Positions 34,304-42,233 of a DNA stretch of 64,000 bases are shown here, one piece after another. Under the pieces are notes generated by a model. The model was not told the DNA's origin and searched no databases. It worked only from the letters and a program-made list of their open reading frames with translations. Made by a program: the position numbers and the translations under genes. The DNA comes from Selenomonas sp. ND2010 (lineage in GTDB: Bacteria > Bacillota > Negativicutes > Selenomonadales > Selenomonadaceae): contig NZ_JNKI01000012.1 in NCBI RefSeq assembly GCF_000702005.1, positions 28,950 to 92,949 of the forward strand. The letters are read 5' to 3'. The first letter of the stretch is position 1, and each line of letters opens with the position of its first letter.

Positions 34304-35971
34304 ATGAAAACTGATGTGGAGATTGCTCAGGAAGCAGAGATGCAGGACATCCGGAAAATCGCCGAGAAACTGGAAATCTCGGAAGATGAACTGGAGCTCT
34401 ATGGCAAGTATAAGGCGAAAATTACGCTGGATGCTTGGGAAAAGGTCAAGGAGCGTCCGAATGGTAAACTCGTTCTCGTGACCGCTATCAATCCGACACC
34501 GGCTGGTGAAGGCAAGACGACGACAAGTGTAGGGCTTGCCGATGCCTTCCATAAGCAGGGGAAAAAAGTTGCCGTCGCTTTACGCGAACCGTCATTGGGA
34601 CCATGTTTTGGTCTCAAAGGTGGTGCTGCTGGTGGTGGCTATGCGCAGGTTGTGCCGATGGAGGATATCAATCTGCATTTTACCGGTGACTTTCATGCGA
34701 TTACGACGGCTCACAACTTATTGGCGGCAGTCATTGATAACCATATCCAGCAGGGGAATGCACTGGATATCGATGTACGCCGTGTCGTTTGGAAACGCGT
34801 GTTGGACCTAAACGACCGCGCGCTGCGCCATGTCGTGATCGGCATGGGCGGCAAGGCACATGGTGTGCCGCGCGAGACAGGATTTGATATCACGGTAGCC
34901 TCAGAGATGATGGCTATCCTTTGTCTGGCATCGGGTCTTGCGGACATGAAAAAGCGCCTCGGAGAAATCGTCGTCGCCTATACGCGCGATGGCCGTGCCG
35001 TTCGCGCCAAGGAGCTCAATGTCACGGGGGCTTTGACGCTGCTGTTCAAGGATGCCATCAAACCGAATCTCGTGCAGACGCTTGAGGGGACGCCGGCCCT
35101 TATCCACGGCGGCCCATTTGCTAATATCGCCCATGGCTGCAACAGCGTTATGGCGACGAAGTTTGCGCTAAAGTTTGCGGACTATGTTGTAACGGAGGCA
35201 GGCTTCGGAGCAGACCTCGGGGCTGAGAAATTCCTTGACATCAAGTGCCGGTTTGCTGGCATTCAACCCGATGCAGTGGTTATCGTCGCTACGGTCCGCG
35301 CGCTCAAGATGCATGGCGGTCTTGATAAGAAAGAGCTTGATCGGGTCGACATGGCAGCACTGGAAAAGGGGCTGGCGAATCTCACAAAGCATATCGAGAA
35401 TATCCAGAAATTTGGCTTGCCGGCCGTGGTGGCCATCAATGCCTTTCCGACGGATACGAAGGAAGAACTCGACTTTGTCGAGAAGAAATGCAACGAGCTT
35501 GGTGCTGAAGTCGCGTTGTCGGAAGTTTGGGCCAAGGGCGGTGAAGGCGGCTTGAAATTGGCGGAGAAAGTCGAAGCGGCTTTTGCCAAGCAGAATAACT
35601 TCCATTTCATGTATGAGACAGAGCAGTCAATTCCGGATAAAATCACAGCGATTGCACGGGAGATTTATGGCGCCGATGGTGTGACGTTTACCGCGGCGGC
35701 TAAAAAGCAGCTGCAGGAAATTGAAACACTGGGCTTTGATAAGCTGCCAGTCTGCATGGCAAAGACGCAGTATTCCCTGTCGGATGATGCCTCGAAGCTT
35801 GGGCGGCCAAGTGGTTTTACGATTACGGTGCGGGAACTTCGCATCGCTGCGGGGGCCGGGTTTATCGTGGCTCTGACTGGAAATATCCTGACGATGCCAG
35901 GTCTTCCCAAGAAGCCAGCTGCTGAGAATATGGATATCGATGAAAGTGGTAAAATAACAGGCCTTTTTTAA
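34304..35971 (+). CDS. fhs: Formate-tetrahydrofolate ligase
   Basis: 555 residues from ATG 34304 with GAGGAGA upstream. The ATP site [42 protein letters not shown] region (split here at residues about 100-125) and [10 protein letters not shown] are diagnostic. Forms 10-formyl-THF from formate, ATP and THF. Together with FolD it makes the methyl-branch entry of the one-carbon pathway. Followed by a terminator. Confidence 0.97.
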   Translation: MKTDVEIAQEAEMQDIRKIAEKLEISEDELELYGKYKAKITLDAWEKVKERPNGKLVLVTAINPTPAGEGKTTTSVGLADAFHKQGKKVAVALREPSLGPCFGLKGGAAGGGYAQVVPMEDINLHFTGDFHAITTAHNLLAAVIDNHIQQGNALDIDVRRVVWKRVLDLNDRALRHVVIGMGGKAHGVPRETGFDITVASEMMAILCLASGLADMKKRLGEIVVAYTRDGRAVRAKELNVTGALTLLFKDAIKPNLVQTLEGTPALIHGGPFANIAHGCNSVMATKFALKFADYVVTEAGFGADLGAEKFLDIKCRFAGIQPDAVVIVATVRALKMHGGLDKKELDRVDMAALEKGLANLTKHIENIQKFGLPAVVAINAFPTDTKEELDFVEKKCNELGAEVALSEVWAKGGEGGLKLAEKVEAAFAKQNNFHFMYETEQSIPDKITAIAREIYGADGVTFTAAAKKQLQEIETLGFDKLPVCMAKTQYSLSDDASKLGRPSGFTITVRELRIAAGAGFIVALTGNILTMPGLPKKPAAENMDIDESGKITGLF

Positions 35972-36005
35972 TCGCAGCGTTTTTTTACGTGACGATCAGT
36001 TGGTT

Positions 36006-36046
36006 AAGCGCATTGAGAAATTACTTCTCAATGCGCTTATTTTATG
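36006..36046 (+). terminator. Terminator after fhs
   Basis: AAGCGCATTGAGA (36006-36018) pairs with TCTCAATGCGCTT (36026-36038), then ATTTTAT: a perfect 13-bp stem with 7-base loop. Confidence 0.9.
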
Positions 36047-36159
36047 ATTAATTGAATTTATTAAAAGCTCAGGCCATCTACTTGCAAAATCCATAAAAAC
36101 ATTTTACAATATAATCTATGTAACTAATAACCAGTAGAAAAAATATCTGGAGGCTGCCT

Positions 36160-36909
36160 ATGAAACGTGTATCTGTTGAGCTGGTACCACGCGATGAAGA
36201 GTCGCTGCGTGCTGAGCTTGCGCTCTTACAGCAGTACAAGGACAAGATTGATGTTATCAATATTCCCGACCTCTTGCGCTTTGAAACGCGCAGCTGGCAG
36301 GGGGCGGCTATGGCCAAGGAATATTTTCCACAGGCTATGCCGCATATCCGCGCTATGGACATAAACCTTAGCGAGGAGTTGCCGATGAAGGATTATTTGC
36401 GTGCGCATGATATCCGGGAAGTGCTGGTTATCGAAGGGGATCCGCCGCAGCGCATGACGCATGCGGTCTATCCGACCGAAAGCACGGATGTCATCCGCAA
36501 GTTCCGGGAAGAGATGCCAGAAGTAGACGTCTATGCTGGTATTGATCAGTATCGTAGTTCGATGCGGGAGGAACTCTACCGTGTGCATCGCAAGGTACAG
36601 GCAGGAGCGAAAGGCTTCTTTACGCAGCCTTTTTATGACATGCGGTATTTGGAGATGTATGCGGATATGCTAAGTGGCCTGAATGTATATTGGGGCGTAT
36701 CGCCAGTCATGACGACTGGTTCGCAAAGTTATTGGGAGCGTAAAAATAACGTGGTATTTCCACAGGCCTTTGAGCCGGGCCTCGAGTGGAGCGTGACGTT
36801 TTCGCGTGCGGTGAAAGATTGGGCAGAAAAGAACGATGCCAATATTTATTTAATGCCAATCCGCACAAATCTTGAGGAATACCTGGCCGGCGTCTTTGCT
36901 GCGTTATAA
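36160..36909 (+). CDS. Short MetF-like methylenetetrahydrofolate reductase
   Basis: 249 residues from ATG 36160 (CTGGAGG upstream), a compact TIM-barrel-size protein. MTHFR-like features: KRVSVELVPRDEESLRAEL at the N-terminus, PHIRAMDINLSEEL, VLVIEGDPPQ (FAD/folate loop) and AGAKGFFTQPFYDMRY. It is shorter than E. coli MetF (about 296) and divergent, so catalytic function is likely but not certain. Its position between fhs and nfnAB supports methyl-THF formation. A TATAAT at 36110-36115 may be its promoter -10, though no -35 fits well. Confidence 0.75.
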   Translation: MKRVSVELVPRDEESLRAELALLQQYKDKIDVINIPDLLRFETRSWQGAAMAKEYFPQAMPHIRAMDINLSEELPMKDYLRAHDIREVLVIEGDPPQRMTHAVYPTESTDVIRKFREEMPEVDVYAGIDQYRSSMREELYRVHRKVQAGAKGFFTQPFYDMRYLEMYADMLSGLNVYWGVSPVMTTGSQSYWERKNNVVFPQAFEPGLEWSVTFSRAVKDWAEKNDANIYLMPIRTNLEEYLAGVFAAL

Positions 36910-36970
36910 GGTTTGCAAACAAGTCCGCAGGTTTGGCGGATGTTAGGTTATATTTTTAGGAGAGTGAAAC

Positions 36971-37813
36971 ATGTTTAAGATCCTGAAGAAAGAGGAGCTT
37001 TCCCCGAATGTCTTCTCGATGGATATTGATGCGCCGCGCGTTGCTAAGAAAGCCAAGGCAGGTCAGTTTATTGTTCTGCGCGTAGATGAGAAAGGCGAGC
37101 GCATTCCCCTGACGATTGCTAACTTTAACCGTGAAACCGGTGTCGTCAATATCGTCTTCCAGGTCATCGGTGCCTCGACTATGGCGTTGGCAGCCGTAGA
37201 GGAAGGTGAATCGATCGTTGATTTCGTCGGTCCGCTGGGACAGCCATCTGAAATTGAAAAATTCGATGGTACGGTTGTCGTTGTGGGCGGTGGTATTGGT
37301 GTGGCACCGACTTTCCCGATTGCCAGGGCTATGAAAGAGGCTGGCAATAAAGTCATTGCCATCATGGGTGCTAAGACAAAAGATATCCTGATCATGGAAG
37401 ATGAGATGAGGGAAGTTACCGATGAAATTCTCATCACGACCGATGATGGTTCGCGTGGCATCAAGGGCTTTGTTACTTATGCCGTTCAGGAACTTGTCCA
37501 GCGTGGCGAAAAGATTGCTCAGATTACGGCAATCGGGCCAGTAATCATGATGAAGAGTGTTGCTGACTGCACGCGCGAGCTGGGGATTCATACGGTGGTA
37601 AGCCTCAATCCCATCATGGTTGATGGCACAGGTATGTGTGGCGGCTGCCGGGTACAGGTAGGCGATGAGACAAAGTTCGCCTGTGTCGATGGTCCGGAGT
37701 TTGATGGACATCTCGTAGATTTCAAGGCACTTATGAGCCGTCAGCGCATGTATCGCGACCTCGAGGCCGAGGAAAAAGATCATATCTGCAACATCGGACT
37801 GGGGAGGAAGTAA
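36971..37813 (+). CDS. nfnA: NfnA-type small subunit: ferredoxin-NADP reductase (PyrK-like)
   Basis: 280 residues from ATG 36971 (TAGGAGAGTG upstream). An N-terminal FAD-binding barrel (KAGQFIVLRVDEKGERIPLT) and NAD-binding fold (VVVGGGIGVAPTFPIARAM) are followed by a [2Fe-2S] Cys cluster (CTRELG, GTGMCGGCRVQVG, KFACVDGPEFDGH). This is the small subunit of the electron-bifurcating NADH-dependent ferredoxin:NADP oxidoreductase, also called SudB. The large subunit follows 4 bases later. Alternative: sulfide dehydrogenase beta-subunit annotation for the same family. Confidence 0.92.
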   Translation: MFKILKKEELSPNVFSMDIDAPRVAKKAKAGQFIVLRVDEKGERIPLTIANFNRETGVVNIVFQVIGASTMALAAVEEGESIVDFVGPLGQPSEIEKFDGTVVVVGGGIGVAPTFPIARAMKEAGNKVIAIMGAKTKDILIMEDEMREVTDEILITTDDGSRGIKGFVTYAVQELVQRGEKIAQITAIGPVIMMKSVADCTRELGIHTVVSLNPIMVDGTGMCGGCRVQVGDETKFACVDGPEFDGHLVDFKALMSRQRMYRDLEAEEKDHICNIGLGRK

Positions 37814-37816
37814 AGA

Positions 37817-39220
37817 ATGGCTTTGTCTTTGAAAAAACATGAAATGCCGGTACAGGACCCAAAAGTCCGTGCGCATAACTTTGATGAGGTAGCTTTGGGC
37901 TACGATGAGGAAACGGCTGTCGCCGAGGCAGAGCGCTGCCTGCACTGCAAAGTGCCGCAGTGCCGCAAGGGCTGCCCGGTGTCGGTGGATATCCCGGAGT
38001 TTATTGGCAAAATCAAGGAACGAGATTTTGACGGTGCTATCGATAAGATCAAGGAAGCCAATGCGCTTCCCGCTGTCTGCGGTCGTGTCTGCCCGCAGGA
38101 AAACCAGTGCGAGAAATACTGCATTCTGGCTAAGAAAGGTGAGTCCGTTGGCATCGGCCGCCTGGAGCGATTCGTTGCAGACCGCTATATGGCGAAAAAT
38201 GAAGAAGTAAAGCCCATTGAATTTGCAGCCGATGCACAGAAGGTAGCAGTACTGGGTTCTGGCCCGTCCGGTCTTTCTTGTGCTGGCGACCTGGCTAAGA
38301 AAGGGTACAAGGTAACGGTTTTTGAGGCCCTGCACAAAGCAGGCGGTGTGCTTTCCTATGGCATCCCGGAATTCCGTTTGCCGAAGGACAAGGTTGTCAA
38401 AAAGGAAATCGAGAATATTGAAAAGCTCGGAGTGAAGTTCGAGCTTGATGCTGTTGCGGGGCGTCTATTCACAGTAGATGAACTGATGGAAGAAGAGGGG
38501 TTTGATGCCGTATTTATCGGCACAGGTGCCGGATTGCCGCGTTTTCAGGGAATTCCGGGCGAGGGCTTGAATGGCGTATATTCGGCCAATGAATTCCTGA
38601 CTCGCTGCAATCTTATGAAGGCATATAAATTCCCAGAATATGCAACGCCGATTAAGGTGGGCAAAAATGTTGCCGTAATCGGTGGCGGCAACGTAGCGAT
38701 GGATGCTGCCCGTACTGCACTTCGACTGGGAGCAGAGCATGTCTATATCGTATACCGCCGCAGCGAAGCGGAGCTACCAGCACGCAAGGAAGAGGTGGAG
38801 CATGCCAAAGAAGAGGGTATTGACTTCAAGCTTTTGAACAACCCGGTGGAAATTCTTGGCAACGAAGATGGCTGGGTCAGCGGGATGAAGTGTATCCGTA
38901 TGGAACTCGGGGAACCGGATGATTCTGGCCGCCGCCGCCCCGTTCCGGTTGAAGGATCGGAGTTTGAACTGGCTGTTGATACAGTTATCGTGTCAATTGG
39001 CACGGGACCAAACCCGATTATTGCCCATACGACGCCAGGTCTTGCCACGACCAAACGCGGCAATATTGAGGCGGATGAAGAGTCGTGTGCGACATCTAAA
39101 CCAGGAGTTTTTGCTGGTGGCGATATCGTTACGGGGGCTGCTACGGTAATTTTGGCGATGGGAGCTGGCCGTAAGGCAGCAGCTGCCATTGATGAATATC
39201 TGAAGAGCAAAAAGAAATAA
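37817..39220 (+). CDS. nfnB: NfnB-type large subunit (GltD-like NADPH oxidoreductase)
   Basis: 467 residues from ATG 37817. N-terminal iron-sulfur Cys clusters (CLHCKVPQCRKGCPV, CGRVCPQENQCEKYC) precede two Rossmann folds: VLGSGPSGLSCAGDLAKKGY (FAD) and VIGGGNVAMDAARTAL (NADPH). It ends with FAGGDIVTGAATVILAMGAGRKAA. Alone it would be annotated as GltD-like glutamate synthase small chain, but the adjacent nfnA and absence of gltB favour NfnB. The pair balances NADH, NADPH and ferredoxin, fitting an anaerobe. Confidence 0.92.
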   Translation: MALSLKKHEMPVQDPKVRAHNFDEVALGYDEETAVAEAERCLHCKVPQCRKGCPVSVDIPEFIGKIKERDFDGAIDKIKEANALPAVCGRVCPQENQCEKYCILAKKGESVGIGRLERFVADRYMAKNEEVKPIEFAADAQKVAVLGSGPSGLSCAGDLAKKGYKVTVFEALHKAGGVLSYGIPEFRLPKDKVVKKEIENIEKLGVKFELDAVAGRLFTVDELMEEEGFDAVFIGTGAGLPRFQGIPGEGLNGVYSANEFLTRCNLMKAYKFPEYATPIKVGKNVAVIGGGNVAMDAARTALRLGAEHVYIVYRRSEAELPARKEEVEHAKEEGIDFKLLNNPVEILGNEDGWVSGMKCIRMELGEPDDSGRRRPVPVEGSEFELAVDTVIVSIGTGPNPIIAHTTPGLATTKRGNIEADEESCATSKPGVFAGGDIVTGAATVILAMGAGRKAAAAIDEYLKSKKK

Positions 39221-39253
39221 GGAATAGTTCCGGTCAATGAAGACCGAATAGAG

Positions 39254-39290
39254 TCCGTCTCAGTCGCAGCTATGTATTGAGGCGGATTTA
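39254..39290 (+). terminator. Probable weak terminator after nfnB
   Basis: TCCGTCTCA (39254-39262) pairs with TGAGGCGGA (39278-39286), one G-T pair, then TTTATCT. A smaller GGTC/GACC hairpin lies just before. Confidence 0.5.
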
Positions 39291-39325
39291 TCTATTGTAT
39301 TTGGGAAAGAAGGAAAAAACAACAA

Positions 39326-39904
39326 ATGATGAATTTTGCTGCCATTGACTTTGAGACAGCAACGGCATCTAGAGATTCGGCCTGTAGTGTGGCTGTAGTC
39401 GAAGTTAAGGATGGGAAACTCTATGATTCGTACTATACGCTGATTCAGCCGCCTGCTAACCGGTATAATTATTTCAATACACGCATTCATGGGATATCGC
39501 GGGAAGATACGATTGATGCACCGGATTTTGCGCAGATTTGGCCAGAACTTTGCCAGCATTTGGAAGGGCGTATCGTAGTAGCACATAATGCGCGTTTCGA
39601 TATGGGAGTGCTCGGGGCTTGCCTGGCTAAATACGGCCTGTCGAACCCGGACTTTGCCTATTGCGATACTGTGGCAATTGCCCGCCGGGTCTGGCCGGAT
39701 TTGGAGAACCATAAGCTAAACACGGTAGGCGATTTCTTGCAGATTGCATTTAAGCATCACAATGCACTTGATGATGCTCGTACTTGCGCTTGTATTCCGA
39801 TGGCGGCTGGCCAGGAATTAGCTATGGATAGTCTGGAATCTTTGGTTAAGAAGCTGGGAGTATCCGTTACACAGTTTGGGATAAGAAAGGGGTATAAACG
39901 ATGA
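39326..39904 (+). CDS. DEDDh 3'-5' exonuclease (DnaQ/epsilon-like)
   Basis: 192 residues; ATG 39326 or the adjacent ATG 39329. Exonuclease motif I FAAIDFETATASRDSACSV, motif II in RIVVAHNARFDMGVL and the final HHNALDDARTCA (H and D of motif III) are intact. Related to the epsilon proofreading subunit and DinG-type exonuclease domains, but standalone. Likely role in DNA repair or degradation; exact partner unknown. It overlaps the DUF523 gene by ATGA, so the two are translated together. Confidence 0.92.
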   Translation: MMNFAAIDFETATASRDSACSVAVVEVKDGKLYDSYYTLIQPPANRYNYFNTRIHGISREDTIDAPDFAQIWPELCQHLEGRIVVAHNARFDMGVLGACLAKYGLSNPDFAYCDTVAIARRVWPDLENHKLNTVGDFLQIAFKHHNALDDARTCACIPMAAGQELAMDSLESLVKKLGVSVTQFGIRKGYKR

Positions 39905-40398
39905 TTTTGGTAAGTGCCTGCTTGCTGGGGCATAAAGTGAAATTCAATGGCGGAGCGAATACCAATGAGCTCCTGCTTAAATATAACGAACGGGGACGCT
40001 TTATTGCTGTCTGCCCGGAGTGCTTTGCTATGCTGCCGGTACCGCGTCCGCCGATGGAAATTCAGGAGGGAACCGGGAAGAAAGTATTGATGGGGAAAGC
40101 GCGTGTCGTCGATGAGAATGGTATGGATACGACGAATTATCTTCTGACCGGGGCAGACAAAATCCTAAAAATCGCTGAAGCCTATCATGCGCGGGTGGCT
40201 ATTTTGAAAGAGGGCAGTCCGTCCTGTGGGGTTAAGAAGATTCACAGCGGCCATTTTGATGGCAAGAAAATCAAAGGGCAGGGTGTGGCGGCAGCACTGC
40301 TGATGAAAAATGGTCTTACGGTTTATTCGGAAAAGGATATTACGGTGGGAAGATTAGAAGAATTGATCGCCGAAGATATGCGTCACGATAAAATTTAA
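39901..40398 (+). CDS. DUF523 family protein
   Basis: 165 residues from ATG 39901 in an ATGA overlap with the exonuclease gene. Family features: ILVSACLLGHKVKFNGGAN at the start, VCPECFAMLPVPRPPMEI, then LKEGSPSCGVKKIHSG. The conserved Cys residues (C8, the CPEC pair, SCG) suggest a metal or thiol site. No function is established for the family. A weak T-run follows the stop. Confidence 0.88.
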   Translation: MILVSACLLGHKVKFNGGANTNELLLKYNERGRFIAVCPECFAMLPVPRPPMEIQEGTGKKVLMGKARVVDENGMDTTNYLLTGADKILKIAEAYHARVAILKEGSPSCGVKKIHSGHFDGKKIKGQGVAAALLMKNGLTVYSEKDITVGRLEELIAEDMRHDKI

Positions 40399-40427
40399 AA
40401 AAAATCGAGTTTTTTTTTAAAAAGGGG

Positions 40428-40456
40428 TTGCATTCTTTTGGAAAATCCCGTATAAT
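40428..40456 (+). promoter_or_regulatory. Promoter of the tRNA cluster
   Basis: TTGCAT (40428-40433), 17-base spacer, perfect TATAAT (40451-40456), 35 bases before the first tRNA. Confidence 0.85.
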
Positions 40457-40490
40457 ACTTTTTGTCGACACGAGAGTGTCACAGAGTTAT

Positions 40491-40566
40491 TCCTCGATAG
40501 CTCAGCCGGTAGAGCACCTGACTGTTAATCAGGCTGTCGCAGGTTCGAATCCTGCTCGAGGAGCCA
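40491..40566 (+). tRNA. tRNA-Asn (GTT)
   Basis: 76 bases including encoded CCA. Acceptor TCCTCGA pairs with TCGAGGA. Anticodon stem CCTGA/TCAGG closes loop CTGTTAA with anticodon GTT. T arm GGTTCGAATCC and D arm GCTCAGCCGGTAGAGC are normal. First of three tRNAs in one transcript. Confidence 0.98.
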
Positions 40567-40569
40567 TAT

Positions 40570-40644
40570 GGCGCGTTGGTCAAGTGGTTAAGACACCGCC
40601 CTTTCACGGCGGCTTCATGGGTTCGAATCCCATACGCGTCACCA
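40570..40644 (+). tRNA. tRNA-Glu (TTC)
   Basis: 75 bases with encoded CCA, 3 bases after tRNA-Asn. Acceptor GGCGCGT pairs with ACGCGTC (one G-T). Anticodon stem CCGCC/GGCGG with loop CTTTCAC, anticodon TTC. T loop GGTTCGAATCC. Confidence 0.98.
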
Positions 40645-40649
40645 TTTTC

Positions 40650-40725
40650 GGGCGATTAGCTCAGCTGGGAGAGCGCCTGCCTTACAAGCAGGATGTCAGC
40701 AGTTCGATCCTGTTATCGCCCACCA
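40650..40725 (+). tRNA. tRNA-Val (TAC)
   Basis: 76 bases with encoded CCA. Acceptor GGGCGAT pairs with ATCGCCC. Anticodon stem CCTGC/GCAGG with loop CTTACAA, anticodon TAC. D arm GCTCAGCTGGGAGAGC. Last tRNA of the cluster, followed by a terminator. Confidence 0.98.
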
Positions 40726-40737
40726 TTTGAAATGTAT

Positions 40738-40766
40738 AGGCTGCCGTTAGGGCAGCCTTTTTTTTA
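40738..40766 (+). terminator. Terminator of the tRNA cluster
   Basis: AGGCTGCC, loop GTTAG, GGCAGCCT, then a run of eight T. Strong intrinsic terminator directly after tRNA-Val. Confidence 0.92.
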
Positions 40767-40792
40767 TCGTTATCACGGAAAGGGGTTTGTAC

Positions 40793-41311
40793 ATGAATAC
40801 GGAAGAACGCCGGAGAAAATTGTTTGAACGCCTGAAGGAAGCGGAGCAGCCGCTGACGGGGACCAAGCTGTCACGGGAATTTGGGGTAAGCCGCCAGATT
40901 ATTGTCGGGGATATCAGTATTCTGCGGGCACAGGGAGTGCAGATTTTTGCAACGCCGCGGGGATATATTCTGCCACAGGAGCAGGGGCAGGCAAGCCAGA
41001 TGGTTACCTTGGTATGCCAGCATGATGCGGCAGGCATGGAAAAGGAGCTGTTGGCTATCGTCGATAATGGTGGCGCTGTCCTGGATGTCATTGTAGAGCA
41101 TCCGCTGTACGGCCCAATACGTGGTGACCTGCTGCTGGAAAATCGCAGAGATATTCGCGCCTTTCTGTCCAAGATGCAGAAGTGCCAGGCCAATCCGCTG
41201 TTGGTGGTGACTGGTGGGGTTCATATGCATACGGTACGAGTGCCAGATGAAGAAACGCTGCAGGCAATTCGTGAGGATTTACGCAAGCTCAATATTTTGA
41301 TTGAAAATTGA
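40793..41311 (+). CDS. niaR: NiaR-like transcriptional repressor (HTH_11 + 3H domain)
   Basis: 172 residues from ATG 40793 (GGAAAGGGG upstream; TTG 40787 is too close). N-terminal helix-turn-helix RRRKLFERLKEAEQPLTG..LSREFGVSRQIIVGDI, then a 3H domain whose three His motifs are visible: CQHDAAG, VEHPLYG and GGVHMHTVR. In NiaR these bind a metal and the domain senses niacin to repress NAD uptake or salvage genes. No such target gene lies alongside, so it is a trans-acting regulator here. Confidence 0.87.
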   Translation: MNTEERRRKLFERLKEAEQPLTGTKLSREFGVSRQIIVGDISILRAQGVQIFATPRGYILPQEQGQASQMVTLVCQHDAAGMEKELLAIVDNGGAVLDVIVEHPLYGPIRGDLLLENRRDIRAFLSKMQKCQANPLLVVTGGVHMHTVRVPDEETLQAIREDLRKLNILIEN

Positions 41312-41324
41312 TGGGGAGAGGTAA

Positions 41325-41420
41325 ATGGCAGAGAAATTCACGATATTGCGTGACAATTCCCTTCGTAGTATAATGTTTTCATGCAGTGTCCAGAGCGGAA
41401 ATAGTAAGGAAGACGAGTAA
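41325..41420 (+). CDS. Possible 31-residue small protein or leader peptide
   Basis: ATG 41325 preceded by GGGGAGAGG at good spacing; the stop TAA (41418-41420) overlaps the next gene's start as TAATG. The product starts MAEKFTILRDNSLRSIMF and has no recognised domain. The coupling and ribosome binding site favour translation. Against it, a good promoter for the downstream gene (41346-41374) lies inside, so it may only be chance. Confidence 0.35.
   Translation: MAEKFTILRDNSLRSIMFSCSVQSGNSKEDE
41346..41374 (+). promoter_or_regulatory. Promoter of the HD-domain gene
   Basis: TTGCGT (41346-41351), 17-base spacer, perfect TATAAT (41369-41374), 46 bases before the start of the HD-domain gene. Confidence 0.7.
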
Positions 41421-42220
41421 TGGAAGAATTACTAAAAAAAATGCATAACTGGATGGATGATTATATGGCGCGGTTTGTTACGGATGACGAAGAGGTCATG
41501 CAGGGCATACGCATCAAGATGATCCATACGGAATATGTCACTAAAATTGCAAGGGAACTGGCTCAGCATTTAAAGCTAAATACGCATGATATTCAGTTGG
41601 CTGAGATTATGGGGTTGTTTCATGATGTGGGCAGATTTCGCCAGTATAGCATTTATAAGACCTTTAATGATGCACAGTCCGAAGATCATGCAGATCTTGG
41701 GCTAAAGGTACTGAAAGAGGAAATGCCCTATATGGCAGAGCTAACGCCAGAGGATGAGGCAGTGGTTCGTTTTGCCATCCGCAACCACAATAAGAAAGAA
41801 ATCGAACCTAGCGATGATTTGCGTAAGCTGGTTTTTGCCCGTTTGCTGCGCGATGCCGATAAACTCGATATTTATCGTGTTCTGTCACCCTACTTGACAC
41901 CGGATGGTGTCGATAAGGCGCCGAAGTTTATCAAGGCTGATGCGAGCCAATTCGTGAGTCCGGATTTTGTCCGCGATTTTGCTGAGGGCAAGCAGGCGGA
42001 CTATCATCGCTTGCGCACGCATGGGGACCGGAAGCTCGTACGGCTCATGTGGGTGTATGATATCAATTACAGCTGGACGCTTCGCAAAATGGTAGAGCGG
42101 GGATACGTTGATTTGATTATCAAGTATCTGCCGGAACAGGAAGGCCTCGCGGTAGGCATCCAGCGTTTGCAGGAATATATTAAGAAAAAATGCGCGGCCA
42201 AAGACCGTGTGGATTTATAA
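41420..42220 (+). CDS. HD-domain phosphohydrolase
   Basis: 266 residues from ATG 41420. The HD metal site is visible: [17 protein letters not shown] (first His), [14 protein letters not shown] (His-Asp), then [10 protein letters not shown] and [13 protein letters not shown] (final Asp). HD enzymes cleave phosphomonoesters or diesters, often of nucleotides; the substrate cannot be told. glnS starts 14 bases downstream, so the two are probably co-transcribed. Confidence 0.88.
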   Translation: MEELLKKMHNWMDDYMARFVTDDEEVMQGIRIKMIHTEYVTKIARELAQHLKLNTHDIQLAEIMGLFHDVGRFRQYSIYKTFNDAQSEDHADLGLKVLKEEMPYMAELTPEDEAVVRFAIRNHNKKEIEPSDDLRKLVFARLLRDADKLDIYRVLSPYLTPDGVDKAPKFIKADASQFVSPDFVRDFAEGKQADYHRLRTHGDRKLVRLMWVYDINYSWTLRKMVERGYVDLIIKYLPEQEGLAVGIQRLQEYIKKKCAAKDRVDL

Positions 42221-42233
42221 AGGAGAGAATCAA

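Noticed and set aside
36956..38335. 459-codon minus-strand frame opposite nfnA/nfnB
   Set aside because: Both plus-strand genes have conserved FAD and iron-sulfur motifs; the opposite frame has none.
37817..39220. Glutamate synthase small subunit (gltD)
   Set aside because: No gltB-like large subunit nearby and a PyrK-like partner is adjacent, favouring NfnB.
40428..40730. 100-codon frame across the tRNA cluster
   Set aside because: The DNA encodes three perfect tRNAs; translation is a coincidence of frames.
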